A DNA stretch of 64,000 bases from Paenibacillus sp. 481 (GTDB lineage: Bacteria > Bacillota > Bacilli > Paenibacillales > Paenibacillaceae), in contig NZ_CP075175.1 in assembly GCF_021223605.1 (NCBI RefSeq), positions 124,001 through 188,000 on the forward strand, written 5' to 3'. Positions 52,777 through 61,300 of the stretch are shown in pieces. A program made the position numbers and the translations under genes. Position 1 is the stretch's first letter, and each line of letters starts with the position of its first letter. The notes beneath the pieces were generated by a model that did not search any database, was not told the DNA's origin, and was given only the letters and a program-made list of their open reading frames with translations.

Positions 52777-53115
52777 TTAAATTTCTTTAACTTGTTTCAT
52801 ATATTCATCATGGGCCTCCTGAATCTTCTGCCTACATATACGTTCCCACAATTCTTTAAACTTAACTTCCTTCTCTTCATCTTTGTCAATCGGAAACATA
52901 TCCCCCCCAAATCCTACTCTTGCATCTGGATCCGGCACTACCCCATACTCTCCTGCATAAGCCAATTCAAAAGGAGCCTGTGTATAGCTAACATTAGGGC
53001 AATTTCCAGCTAGGCAATGATACCCAGGCTTTCCTAGCCCTTCATTACAACACAATGGGGGCTCAGTAGTATTATTCTCACAATATACTTCTAGTAAAAC
53101 ATGCCTCATTTTCAT
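52777..53115 (-). CDS. Candidate immunity protein of the orphan RHS toxin, Cys-rich
   Basis: 112 residues. Cysteines cluster at C-C-N-E-G-L-G-K-P-G-Y-H-C-L-A-G-N-C, followed by an acidic half (D-K-D-E-E-K-E-V-K-F-K-E-L-W-E-R). No signal peptide. I do not recognise the family. GTGGAGATGG precedes ATG 53115. It follows the orphan toxin by 23 bases on the same strand and ends at a terminator: the normal place for an immunity gene. Confidence 0.6.
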   Translation of the reverse strand: MKMRHVLLEVYCENNTTEPPLCCNEGLGKPGYHCLAGNCPNVSYTQAPFELAYAGEYGVVPDPDARVGFGGDMFPIDKDEEKEVKFKELWERICRQKIQEAHDEYMKQVKEI

Positions 53116-53138
53116 TAAACCATCTCCACTTCATATGC

Positions 53139-53813
53139 TCAATAATCATCATGGGTTGTTATCACTTCAATTACATTAATATCCCCATTAGATTCCTTAG
53201 TGTAAATTACTCTAGCATCACCACGTTTACGTCCAGACCCTTTAATATCCACTGCCCACTGTCCCTTCCTCTTTCCTGAAAGTGCGTGTGCATGTAGACC
53301 CCTTAAATCTCCAGACTCTAAACCTTTAATTGCTGCATCATAACCTTTTTTCGCTTCTGGTGATAACTTCTTAGCAGTTCTAGCCGCTGATTTAGAAATT
53401 GATACATTACACTCTGTATTATGCACCCAAATTCCCAGATCAGTTACATAATACGTGTTGTAATCTGCCACCGTAAAGTTATATACTGTAACTGGCTTAT
53501 CTAGCATAATAAATTCAAGCTTTTCAATCGTTAGATTGCTTCCGTCAGCCTTTTGGAGTTTATCGCCCACCTGGAGTTCATCTGCGAAGACCCAACCCTT
53601 ACCTTCAACCCAGAACGGGTGGTTATCTGTCGTCTCGATGATTTGTTCCCCAACATACAGCTTAATTATATCATCACGTTGGTTACGGTAAAGATTCGTT
53701 ACTTCCTTATAAGCTAATTCACCGTCAGGGTTATTCTCATCCTTAGCAAGAACCATATCTCCGACCTCAATGTCTTCGATATTCTTCTCCCCTTCGTTAG
53801 TTATAAACTTGAT
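53139..53813 (-). pseudogene. Orphan RHS tail: truncated Hint domain plus RelE/ParE-like toxin
   Basis: 5'-truncated frame without a natural start. Coding reads from K-F-I-T-N-E-G-E-K-N-I-E-D-I-E-V-G-D at 53810, matching the Hint of the intact RHS protein just after its C-F-V-A-G-T, and continues through T-T-D-N-H-P-F-W-V-E-G-K-G-W to I-W-V-H-N (Asn at 53418-53420). Beyond that come 92 toxin residues ending R-V-I-Y-T-K-E-S-N-G-D-I-N-V-I-E and T-T-H-D-D-Y, resembling a RelE/ParE-type ribonuclease fold. The IS110 element joins at ~53811. A downstream internal ATG (53756) could still allow expression of a part. Confidence 0.75.
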
Positions 53814-53858
53814 TCAGGGAAGAAAGAAGGTGGCAACTTTTAAGCTACCACCATAGTA

Positions 53859-55097
53859 TCAACTCGCCGCCAATTCGGGTAAAGGGGCGAGTCTATACTC
53901 CGTTTTATTTTTCATCATGCTGTAAATGATATTGACTAACTTTCGCATAATACAGATGATGACTTGCTTCTTCTTTTTGCCTTCACTTAGTCGCTTCTCA
54001 TAGTAAGCGTGGAATAAAGGATTAAGTGGTTTCTTGGACGTTCTAGCCGTCTGAACTTGTCTTACCGCTAACCCCCACAGAACCTTGTTTAATGTCCTGT
54101 TTCCTTGTCGCTGGTTACGCTCTTTACCTCTGCCACCACTACTCATTTGACTTGGCGTCAGTCCTGCATACTTGGCTAGCTTATCAGCACTGGTAAATCG
54201 GGAAATATCACCGATTTCAGCCACAATAGCCGAAGCAGTAACATTATCTATGCCCGTAAACGTGTTCAGTTTGAAGTCTAGCTTCTGCATAATGAGACGA
54301 ATATTGTCCTCAACATCGTTCATCTCACGGTGAACATCACGAATTTGGTTTACATGACTCCGGACTAAGAAATCACGATATTCCTGTCCGTTCCGCTTCG
54401 TATTGCCATCTGCTTGCACACTTTCAAGAATAAGAGCGGCTTTCTTCGTTGAACACACATTGTTACTGTTCTTCCTTAGAAACTCCGCCAAATCTTCCAG
54501 TGTCATGCCCTCCAATAAATACGGTGAAGGATACTCATGCCATACGGCTAACGCTGTTCTCCCATCCACTTCGGAGAAAAACTTGTTGTAGCTGGGATAG
54601 TTGTAGCTTAGTTGGGTATGTAATTGATTCTTGAGCATGACAAGCGTATCTCTCAAGCTATACCGCCGCATCACTAGCTGTTTCAGAATCCAGTAGTCGT
54701 CTTGTGGGTGGGCATTTGGTAATCTATCTAATTCGTCAAGCAATAGTTTAGCAATATTCTCCGCATCCCAACTGTCATGCTTTTCCGTCATAGCATAGCT
54801 TTTACGCTTCCAGTTAGATAAAGCGGCATTAACTTCTTTGACAAGGAAATGATTCTCGACTAGGTAAACGGCTAAGGATCTTCCATAGCCGCCCACGTCC
54901 TCAAGCCCAAATACGATAGTCATTCCGTCTTGAACATGCTTCTTGACCTTACTAATTACCGCTGGAAATGCAGAGGGTTTGTTCTCGAACTCTATGATTT
55001 CCAGCTTCTCATTCCAGCAATTAATAACAACTGCCGTATGTGACCGCTTATGTAAATCAACGCCAACATAAATAAACTGCTCTTTACGATGTTTCAT
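53859..55097 (-). CDS. IS110 family transposase (DEDD recombinase)
   Basis: 412 residues. RuvC-like DEDD domain with D14 (Y-V-G-V-D-L-H-K), E66 (F-G-L-E-D-V-G-G), D108 and D111 (E-K-H-D-S-W-D-A-E); C-terminal Tnp_20 domain F-T-G-I-D-N-V-T-A-S, then Y-A-G-L-T-P-S-Q-M-S-S-G-G with the nucleophilic Ser candidate, and G-N-R-T-L-N-K-V-L-W. All key residues appear present. AAGGGGG precedes ATG 55097. IS110 enzymes use a structured bridge RNA encoded in the non-coding end. Confidence 0.93.
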   Translation of the reverse strand: MKHRKEQFIYVGVDLHKRSHTAVVINCWNEKLEIIEFENKPSAFPAVISKVKKHVQDGMTIVFGLEDVGGYGRSLAVYLVENHFLVKEVNAALSNWKRKSYAMTEKHDSWDAENIAKLLLDELDRLPNAHPQDDYWILKQLVMRRYSLRDTLVMLKNQLHTQLSYNYPSYNKFFSEVDGRTALAVWHEYPSPYLLEGMTLEDLAEFLRKNSNNVCSTKKAALILESVQADGNTKRNGQEYRDFLVRSHVNQIRDVHREMNDVEDNIRLIMQKLDFKLNTFTGIDNVTASAIVAEIGDISRFTSADKLAKYAGLTPSQMSSGGRGKERNQRQGNRTLNKVLWGLAVRQVQTARTSKKPLNPLFHAYYEKRLSEGKKKKQVIICIMRKLVNIIYSMMKNKTEYRLAPLPELAAS

Positions 55098-55222
55098 ATG
55101 ATTTCCCCCTTAGCTTCTTATAGCGATTAGGGAAAAAGAATAGCCGCATCGTCTGTTTAGTATTCTCCCGAAGGGATACATTGAAGGGTAAGCGTGTCCA
55201 TTCTTCCTCATTAATCGCTATA
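55098..55222 (-). ncRNA. Candidate bridge-RNA region of the IS110 element
   Basis: Non-coding stretch directly upstream of the transposase, with 11-bp inverted arms at its ends and internal CTCCCGAAGGGATAC. IS110-group elements encode the guide RNA in this flank. I have not folded it; limits and loops are unproven. Confidence 0.35.
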
Positions 55223-55994
55223 AAATAGCTTGATGTCGTCCTGTTGCCGTAATGCCACCATATTGATACTGACCTTCGTAGAACGCTCTGCGGTCAAGTA
55301 TTCGTTTGACTTGTACTTTCGTGAACTGCTTGCCTTGCTGTGTCGTAAAGCCTTCTTCATTCAGTTGAAATGCGATTTCAGATAACGTCCATTTCAAGTT
55401 CTGTTCCCGTATATCAAAGAGTCGTTTTACTGCTTGGGCTTGCATATCATTAACCTCAATTGACTTATGTCCTTTACGGGCTTTATAGCCAAATGCCGCC
55501 CGTCCTCCTGCATAACCGCCCTGTTGGGCTTTTTTGTTACGCCCTCTGCCTAGCTTGAGGGCGATTTCAAGCCGCTGATACTGGTCAAGCAGTTCCATAA
55601 GACCATTGATAAGAAAATCACTTGGGTCTTTCTTATGGATAGAATAAGTCGGCTGTTCAATGCTCTTTACATCCACACCATACTTCTTGAACTCCCGATG
55701 AACCAACACTTTCACAATATCAGACCGCCATAAACGGCTTGTATGGAGGACAACAACAGCATCATAGGTTCGAGTAGACAGGGCGGTTAACATGCTCTGA
55801 AAGCCGATTCTGTCCACCTCAAGAGCATCCTCATCCACCTTTGCCCCACTAATACCTTCATCCGTAAAGATGTCCTGCAAGTCCCATCCTTGCTCCTGAC
55901 AATAGGAGCAAATTTCATCTTGTTGGTACGCTAAGCTGTAACCGTCTTTTGCCTGTCCACTCGTTGAAACTCTGACATAACCGATGACTTTCAT
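55218..55994 (-). CDS. Serine recombinase (resolvase plus Recombinase domain, short form)
   Basis: 258 residues. N-terminal resolvase domain: I-G-Y-V-R-V-S-T-S-G-Q with catalytic Ser10, then F-T-D-E-G-I-S-G-A-K and H-T-S-R-L-W-R-S-D with the Arg pair; a Recombinase domain follows (G-G-R-A-A-F-G-Y-K-A and S-E-I-A-F-Q-L-N-E-E-G-F-T-T). No zinc ribbon or coiled coil, so smaller than a large serine integrase. The stop lies in the IS110 left arm, so the tail may be trimmed. AAAGGGG precedes ATG 55994, which overlaps the upstream ORF by four bases. Confidence 0.88.
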   Translation of the reverse strand: MKVIGYVRVSTSGQAKDGYSLAYQQDEICSYCQEQGWDLQDIFTDEGISGAKVDEDALEVDRIGFQSMLTALSTRTYDAVVVLHTSRLWRSDIVKVLVHREFKKYGVDVKSIEQPTYSIHKKDPSDFLINGLMELLDQYQRLEIALKLGRGRNKKAQQGGYAGGRAAFGYKARKGHKSIEVNDMQAQAVKRLFDIREQNLKWTLSEIAFQLNEEGFTTQQGKQFTKVQVKRILDRRAFYEGQYQYGGITATGRHQAIL

Positions 55995-56257
55995 ACTGTT
56001 TCCCCTTTAGCAAAGCGTACTTCACTAGAAACTAATGCCTTCGCCAATTTGAGGTGACAAACTTCTGTTCGTAAGTCCATTTCAACACGATGAACGGCTA
56101 ATAGAATATCTTCGATTGCTGTTTGATGACAACGAAATCCTTCCTGAATCGTATAATCTAAGATAGCAGACTGATATGCAATGCAAGTTTCCAATCGCTC
56201 ATTAACAACTGATTCTCTTTCATACAATTGTTCCAGTTTTTCTATTAAGTGACTCAT
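55991..56257 (-). CDS. Small helical partner ORF of the recombinase
   Basis: 88 residues, largely helical (E-K-L-E-Q-L-Y-E-R-E-S-V-V-N-E-R-L-E), with no recognised domain. Ends in an ATGA overlap with the recombinase, so the two are coupled. GGAGGGGG precedes ATG 56257. May be a directionality or accessory factor by analogy; not shown. Confidence 0.65.
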   Translation of the reverse strand: MSHLIEKLEQLYERESVVNERLETCIAYQSAILDYTIQEGFRCHQTAIEDILLAVHRVEMDLRTEVCHLKLAKALVSSEVRFAKGETV

Positions 56258-56297
56258 GCCGTTTCCCCCTCCGTTACGATAACCTGAATTATTGTAA

Positions 56298-56336
56298 CGC
56301 CTAGTAGATACAAATACATTATATATCTACTAAGCG
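56298..56336. promoter_or_regulatory. 13-bp inverted repeat before the recombinase operon
   Basis: CGCCTAGTAGATA (56298-56310) and TATCTACTAAGCG (56324-56336), 12 of 13 bases paired, spacer 13. Lies ~40 bases before the first ORF; candidate recombination site (res/att) or autoregulatory operator. Absent from copy A. Confidence 0.5.
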
Positions 56337-56412
56337 ATACATACAATAACTTTCATCATCGTTTAATTCTTCGTATAATAAAAGAAGATTGTGCGAAGAA
56401 AGAAGGTTAAAC

Positions 56413-56616
56413 ATGCCTGTCGTTGTTAAACTAAGAGAAATCCTTGCAGAAAGGAACATGTCACAGCGTGAACTAGCCCGACTTACAGGGCTAAGACCTA
56501 ACACGATTAGTCATTTATGTTCAAATGAAGTTGACAGAGTGCATCTAAGCACTTTTGAAGTTATCTGTAAGACACTCGATATTCAACTTCATGAATTGAT
56601 CGTCATGGAAGATTGA
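56413..56616 (+). CDS. Small XRE/Cro-type regulator, copy B
   Basis: 67 residues, identical in protein sequence to copy A at 51192-51395; I count about five base changes, all silent. Same ribosome site and the same 11-base distance to the convergent Rep gene. Conservation implies selection to keep it functional. Confidence 0.85.
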   Translation: MPVVVKLREILAERNMSQRELARLTGLRPNTISHLCSNEVDRVHLSTFEVICKTLDIQLHELIVMED

Positions 56617-56627
56617 AATAAATATGA

Positions 56628-57473
56628 TTACGCTACTGGTACTTTACTCACAACACCGACTAATATTGCACACGGAATTGCAATCGCATTTTCCCATTGC
56701 TCCGCCGCAACTTTATCAAAATTAAGACTAGGGCGTGTTCTCATTTCTTTTTCAATCTCCCTACGGTAATATCCAGTTACTTGTCGTTGCTCAAGTTCAC
56801 CATTCATCAGTCCATTAACTCTTTCGAGCAATTTAGGTTTTAGCTTCTCAAGTGATACCAAACGAGAACACAAATAATATTTGTTAAATGAGGGAGGATA
56901 CTGAACCAACACGTGGAGCGGTATCTTCTCCTTAGGTGCATACACAATTTCAAACCTCGTCAATTCTCCCGATATTTTCTTCCCTTGCTTCTCTGCTCTC
57001 TCTAATTTCTTATCGTAAACTCTACAGTACCCTGCGACTTGTCGTTGATGCTTCTGATTGGAATATCGAGTCCCCTTCCACGTGTGCATATTCCGCCCTG
57101 TTAGAGATAGTGTAAACAGTTCAGTTATGGATAACGGAATGTCGAAGGCTACATCACATCGAACAAACAAAACTTCACGGCATATTTTCTTTAAAGGCAA
57201 CAGCCATGACTTGAAATGAACTAAACTATCAGGATGACATTCAATTCTTAGCAAATTCTTTCTTGACTTAGGAACAAACGTAAGCTGATAGGAAACATGT
57301 AAGTAATGACTTCCATCTCTCACATGTAAATGATACTTAAACCCTTTCTCCTGCAAATGGAAGCTAGCATTAAAATGGGTACGTAAAGCTAGATGAAATC
57401 GGTTGAAGAAGTCCCAAAATACATCTGTAAAATCTACTACAATTCGGTCAATCGAAACTTGTACGTCTTCCAT
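56628..57473 (-). CDS. Rep_trans-like replication initiation protein, copy B
   Basis: 281 residues. Differs from copy A at 15 positions, e.g. Gly to Trp in F-K-S-W-L-L-P, Gly to Val in S-R-L-V-S-L-E, and Leu to Pro in K-L-K-P-K-L-L. The R-V-Y-D-K and R-F-E-I motifs are unchanged in both. Either copy could be active. Confidence 0.6.
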   Translation of the reverse strand: MEDVQVSIDRIVVDFTDVFWDFFNRFHLALRTHFNASFHLQEKGFKYHLHVRDGSHYLHVSYQLTFVPKSRKNLLRIECHPDSLVHFKSWLLPLKKICREVLFVRCDVAFDIPLSITELFTLSLTGRNMHTWKGTRYSNQKHQRQVAGYCRVYDKKLERAEKQGKKISGELTRFEIVYAPKEKIPLHVLVQYPPSFNKYYLCSRLVSLEKLKPKLLERVNGLMNGELEQRQVTGYYRREIEKEMRTRPSLNFDKVAAEQWENAIAIPCAILVGVVSKVPVA

Positions 57474-57970
57474 AATCAGCCCCCAACCCGAAATTTTTTA
57501 ACGAATTTCGGACTATATTAGAGGGCAAGGTGGCTAGCCTAAAACGTTCCTTACCTGCTTCTATGTAAACTGGCACGTTACCAGAATAATTTTTGACCCT
57601 TACACAATAAACAATCGGAACATCCTCTCATTTTGTTGCAATGAATTTTTTTGTTCCTCCCTCACCCTATACATCGTTTTAAATACGGAAATTGATGCAA
57701 TTTATTTTGAAGAAACTGCGAGAAAGCGAAGATAGCAAAAAACAGGTCAATCATGGTGGTATCTGACCATAATCAACCTGAATGTCGTAACGCAATAACG
57801 TTATTTAGGGTATAATTGTTGACCTCTCTCGTACGTACCGCCATTTAAGGAAAATATTATATAGGGCTGATGAGAGTTAAGTTCTTGTGGAACGTGCCAC
57901 CCGATTCATTCGGCACTGGGTGGGGGTAAAAGAAAGACCTTGAGGATTGCCGCCCTCAAGATCTTATAAA
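57474..57970. other. Palindrome-rich non-coding DNA, copy B (candidate origin)
   Basis: Counterpart of 52253-52776. CCGAAATT / AATTTCGG at 57488-57511 and AATAACGTTATT are kept; GGTATA-ATTG-TATACC is degraded to one arm and GTGCCG to GTGCCA, which may mean this copy has lost part of its function. Confidence 0.5.
57932..57966 (-). terminator. Terminator of the RHS immunity gene, end of repeat copy B
   Basis: GAAAGACCTTGAGG pairs with CCTCAAGATCTT, one mismatch versus copy A; minus strand continues TTTTACCC. Confidence 0.8.
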
Positions 57971-58351
57971 TCAGGTATCTTTGTTTAGTCTTCCCATTGC
58001 TTCATCAAGTGTTTCGTATTGGATGTTATCATATTCCCAATTCAGGTGACGATTAATAGCCTTAGCCACCTCATCCCAAGTCGGTCGCACACAATCTTCC
58101 AATATTAAATTTATTTCTTTTTCCACCAGTGTCAAATCAAGTTCATTCACTAAGAAAGTTGCTCTGCCATCCAGTATCTTATCTTCTTCTAAAATTGAAA
58201 GTAATCTCTTAGGTGTCATAATCCTAAAATAAAAGTATTCAACACCCTCTGACTCAGCAGTTCCTATATCTGCACTTGCAGGGAGTACAAAATCATCTGT
58301 TATCTCAGGCTCACCACGCAACAGAATTCTTTTTAAAACTGGAACTATCAA
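57971..58351 (-). CDS. Imm8-like immunity protein of the RHS toxin
   Basis: About 126 residues. The layout G-V-E-Y-F-Y-F-R-I-M-T-P-K-R-L-L, A-T-F-L-V-N-E, P-T-W-D-E-V-A-K-A-I-N-R-H and L-N-W-E-Y-D fits the Imm8 family of polymorphic-toxin immunity proteins (F-x-F-x-V-x-T-P ... T-W-x-E ... W-E-F/Y). Start TTG 58351 lies eight bases after GGGGAG; the longer frame to 58459 overlaps the toxin gene. It directly follows the RHS gene. Confidence 0.72.
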   Translation of the reverse strand: MIVPVLKRILLRGEPEITDDFVLPASADIGTAESEGVEYFYFRIMTPKRLLSILEEDKILDGRATFLVNELDLTLVEKEINLILEDCVRPTWDEVAKAINRHLNWEYDNIQYETLDEAMGRLNKDT

Positions 58352-58373
58352 TATAATCACTCCCCATAAATAT

Positions 58374-61300
58374 TTACTCAATTTCAACATGGTAATTCGT
58401 GAGTCTGTTCCCTCTCTTATCAAACGATTCAAAGTTGGCTTCATACACGCCCTTACCATACTTTTTCCCTGTTCTAACTGACTTTAACCCATCTTTGCTA
58501 GTATAGAGCATTCCTCCATCAATCTTCTGTACTTTCGCTCCCTTACCAACAAAATCAATTGATGCATCATATATCAAGTCGGCTGAAACTTTCGCACCTT
58601 GTAAACCATCATTTTTCTTGGATTTCCTAGCCAAATCTGCTAAGTCGGAAGCTGAACCGCAGAACTTATTAATATTATGAACCCAAATCCCCAAATCGCT
58701 TACAAAATAAGTATGGAAGTCAGCAACAGTAAAGTTGTAGACCTTAACCATTTCATCGTGCTTAACGATATTAATCTTATCAATAGTCAAGATATTTCCA
58801 TTACTCTGCTGTAACTTATCCCCCGCATGTAAGTCAGCCGCAAGCACCCAACCTTTACCTTCCACCCAGAATGGATGATTGTCGGTTGTCTCAATGACTT
58901 GGTCGCCTACGGTCAATTCGTAGATGATTTCCTTATCATTTCTATACAGATGCGTAACTTCCTTGTACGCTTGCTCGCCAGTCTCTTCATTCTTCGAGAG
59001 AACCTTATCTCCGACTTCAATGTCTTCGATATTTTTCTCCCCTTCGTCTGTGAGAACCATTGTTCCAGCAACGAAACAATTACATCCCGTTTTAGCCTTC
59101 TGGGCTTTCTTAGCCTTACTTGCCTGATAAACATTTGTAGCTGCCTTACCTGCTTTAAGCACTTTTCCAGCTGGTATTAAAGTAGTAGCAATCGCCATAC
59201 CCTTTTGTGCCATAGAGGTGTTCGGATCAGATATAACTCGCAGATCATCCAGCACTAGGAAATTGGCTGTGCTTACCGCTGCTCTTCCAGCTACCCTTGC
59301 TCCCTTTTTCACACCGTTCCAAGCATTTTTTGCAAACTGTGCTACGTTTCCTGTTGGATCCACAAAAATCAACGGGTTGTTCAATACATACGTATACAAG
59401 TTCAAACTAAGCGGGCTATCTATTTCACCCTCATACGTATCCTCGTTAATAAAACGACCGATACTCGGGTCATACCATCTTTCACGCAAATATTGCAAGC
59501 CTGTAGTTGCATCCCAGTACTCGCCTGAGTAGCGGAAGATGTTAGGAACTTTTTCCTCAGGCGTATTTAATGGGTTACCCCATATATCATACGTGTACTT
59601 GTTTAGTACATTACCCTGCTCGTCGCGAATTTCAGTGACGTCGCCGTGTCCGTTCGTAATGTAATACTGCATGCCTTTACCCGGAACTTGACGCGCTAAA
59701 ATATCATCGTTCGCATCGTACACATAACCTGCCAAAATGGTAACTGAACCGTTTTCTACTTTAGCTTCAGCTACGATTTTGTCGTTATCATCATAATAAT
59801 AACGTGTTGTCTCACCGTTTTCCGTACGCTCGACCATCAGGTTGTCGCCATTGTAGCGATAAGTAACGGTCTTACCTTCATCTGTTGTAACAGATGTCAG
59901 ACGATTTCGTTGATCATACGTGTAACTGCCACCCTTAATTTCAGGTGTATGATCCGTTGTTAGGGTACTCCGATTATCCCGATTATCGTACGCATACGTC
60001 TCGTTAAACTGGCTGTTTGTTTGAATACGGTTCAGCTTATCGTAAGTATACTGATACCCTGCACCATTATCATTTTTTCCAACAATGTTACGGTTCTTAT
60101 CATAATTGTACGTGTATTGGCCAAATGTGTTTCCGCCCAATTGCTGCTGAATATCGATCATGTTCAGACCATCGTACTTATATGACTCCGTGTAACCATT
60201 TGATCCACTAAGCTTGGACAAAAATTTAGAACGTTGATCGAACTCGTACGTAAACTGAGATAATGCATTCCCACTTCCATCCATAACTGAAAGTTTGGTT
60301 GGTGTTGGATAATCAAATAAATAGTCAATGCTAGATGTTAGATTAAAGCTTCCAGCTGATACACTTTGTTTCGTCCGCAAGCCGCGTCCTTCATAATCGT
60401 AGCTTAGCATAATACCGTCGTGATACGTGATCGTCTTCAGTTCACCTGTCGGATGATAGTTGTAATTCGTGGTACCTGTGTTGTCTTTCATCGAAAGTCG
60501 CTTGCCTGCGGCATCGTACGCATAGGTGATCGTCTCATCCGCTGTTATACTGCTTGTCAATAAATCACGATTGTTATATTCGAACTGCTGTGTCTGACCT
60601 TTACGATCAACGGAACGAACTACATTATCGTTTGCATCGTAGTACAATTTCTTACTCTGCTGCTTCGGATCAAGCTGTTCAACTAATCGTCCGATCTCAT
60701 CGTACTTCTTCTGCACGATATTTCCATCCGGATATTGCACTTCGACCATATCGCCAGTCAAATTGTATTTATATTTGGTCGTCTTTCCTTCGGCATCCGT
60801 TACAGCAACTAGACGACTCAAAGCATCATACTCATACTTCGTCACATTGTTATTGCCGTCCGCCATGCTTGTAACATTACCTGCATAGTCATACACATAA
60901 CGAGCCAGTTCGACATTGCCACCAGGCTTTACTTCTTCTTTAAGCAGTAATCTTCCTAGTACATCATACGTTTCTTTAAACGTGTTATTCGCGCCATCGA
61001 TCGTCGTTTTTGTGTTTGCTCCATCATCATATAAGAAGCGAGTTGCCTCATAATGACCCGGCTTCTCTTCAATGACTCGTCCCCATGCATCGTATTTATA
61101 ATGTGTAGAGGAACCGTTGGCATTTCCTTTAACAATGACGTGATTAAATTCATCATAAGTATGGTTTGCAGAGCCCCGTCCGTTCGTTTCTTTAATAAGA
61201 CGGCCAAACGGATCAAACAACCATTCAGATTGCTCTCCGGTTGGAGAGGTTACCGTTACTTTATTTTGAGCATCATCGTACACGATTTTCGTCTGTGTAC

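Larger units (their letters stand above)
53812..55222 (-). mobile_element. IS110-family insertion sequence (limits approximate)
   Basis: Contains one transposase. Its right side touches the truncated Hint (~53811); its left side includes a ~120-base non-coding stretch before the transposase with an 11-bp inverted pair, TATAGCGATTA (55119-55129) and TAATCGCTATA (55212-55222). Exact ends need comparison with other copies, since IS110 elements lack terminal inverted repeats and target duplications. Confidence 0.7.
56347..57965. repeat. 1.62-kb direct repeat, copy B
   Basis: Second copy of the HTH-Rep-origin module, same orientation as 51125-52746, 5222 bases away. Ends in the terminator of the RHS immunity gene. 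Confidence 0.9.

Noticed and set aside
53859-55097. IS110 gene as part of the repeated module
   Set aside because: It occurs once only, between the copies; the repeat proper ends at the immunity terminators and does not include it.
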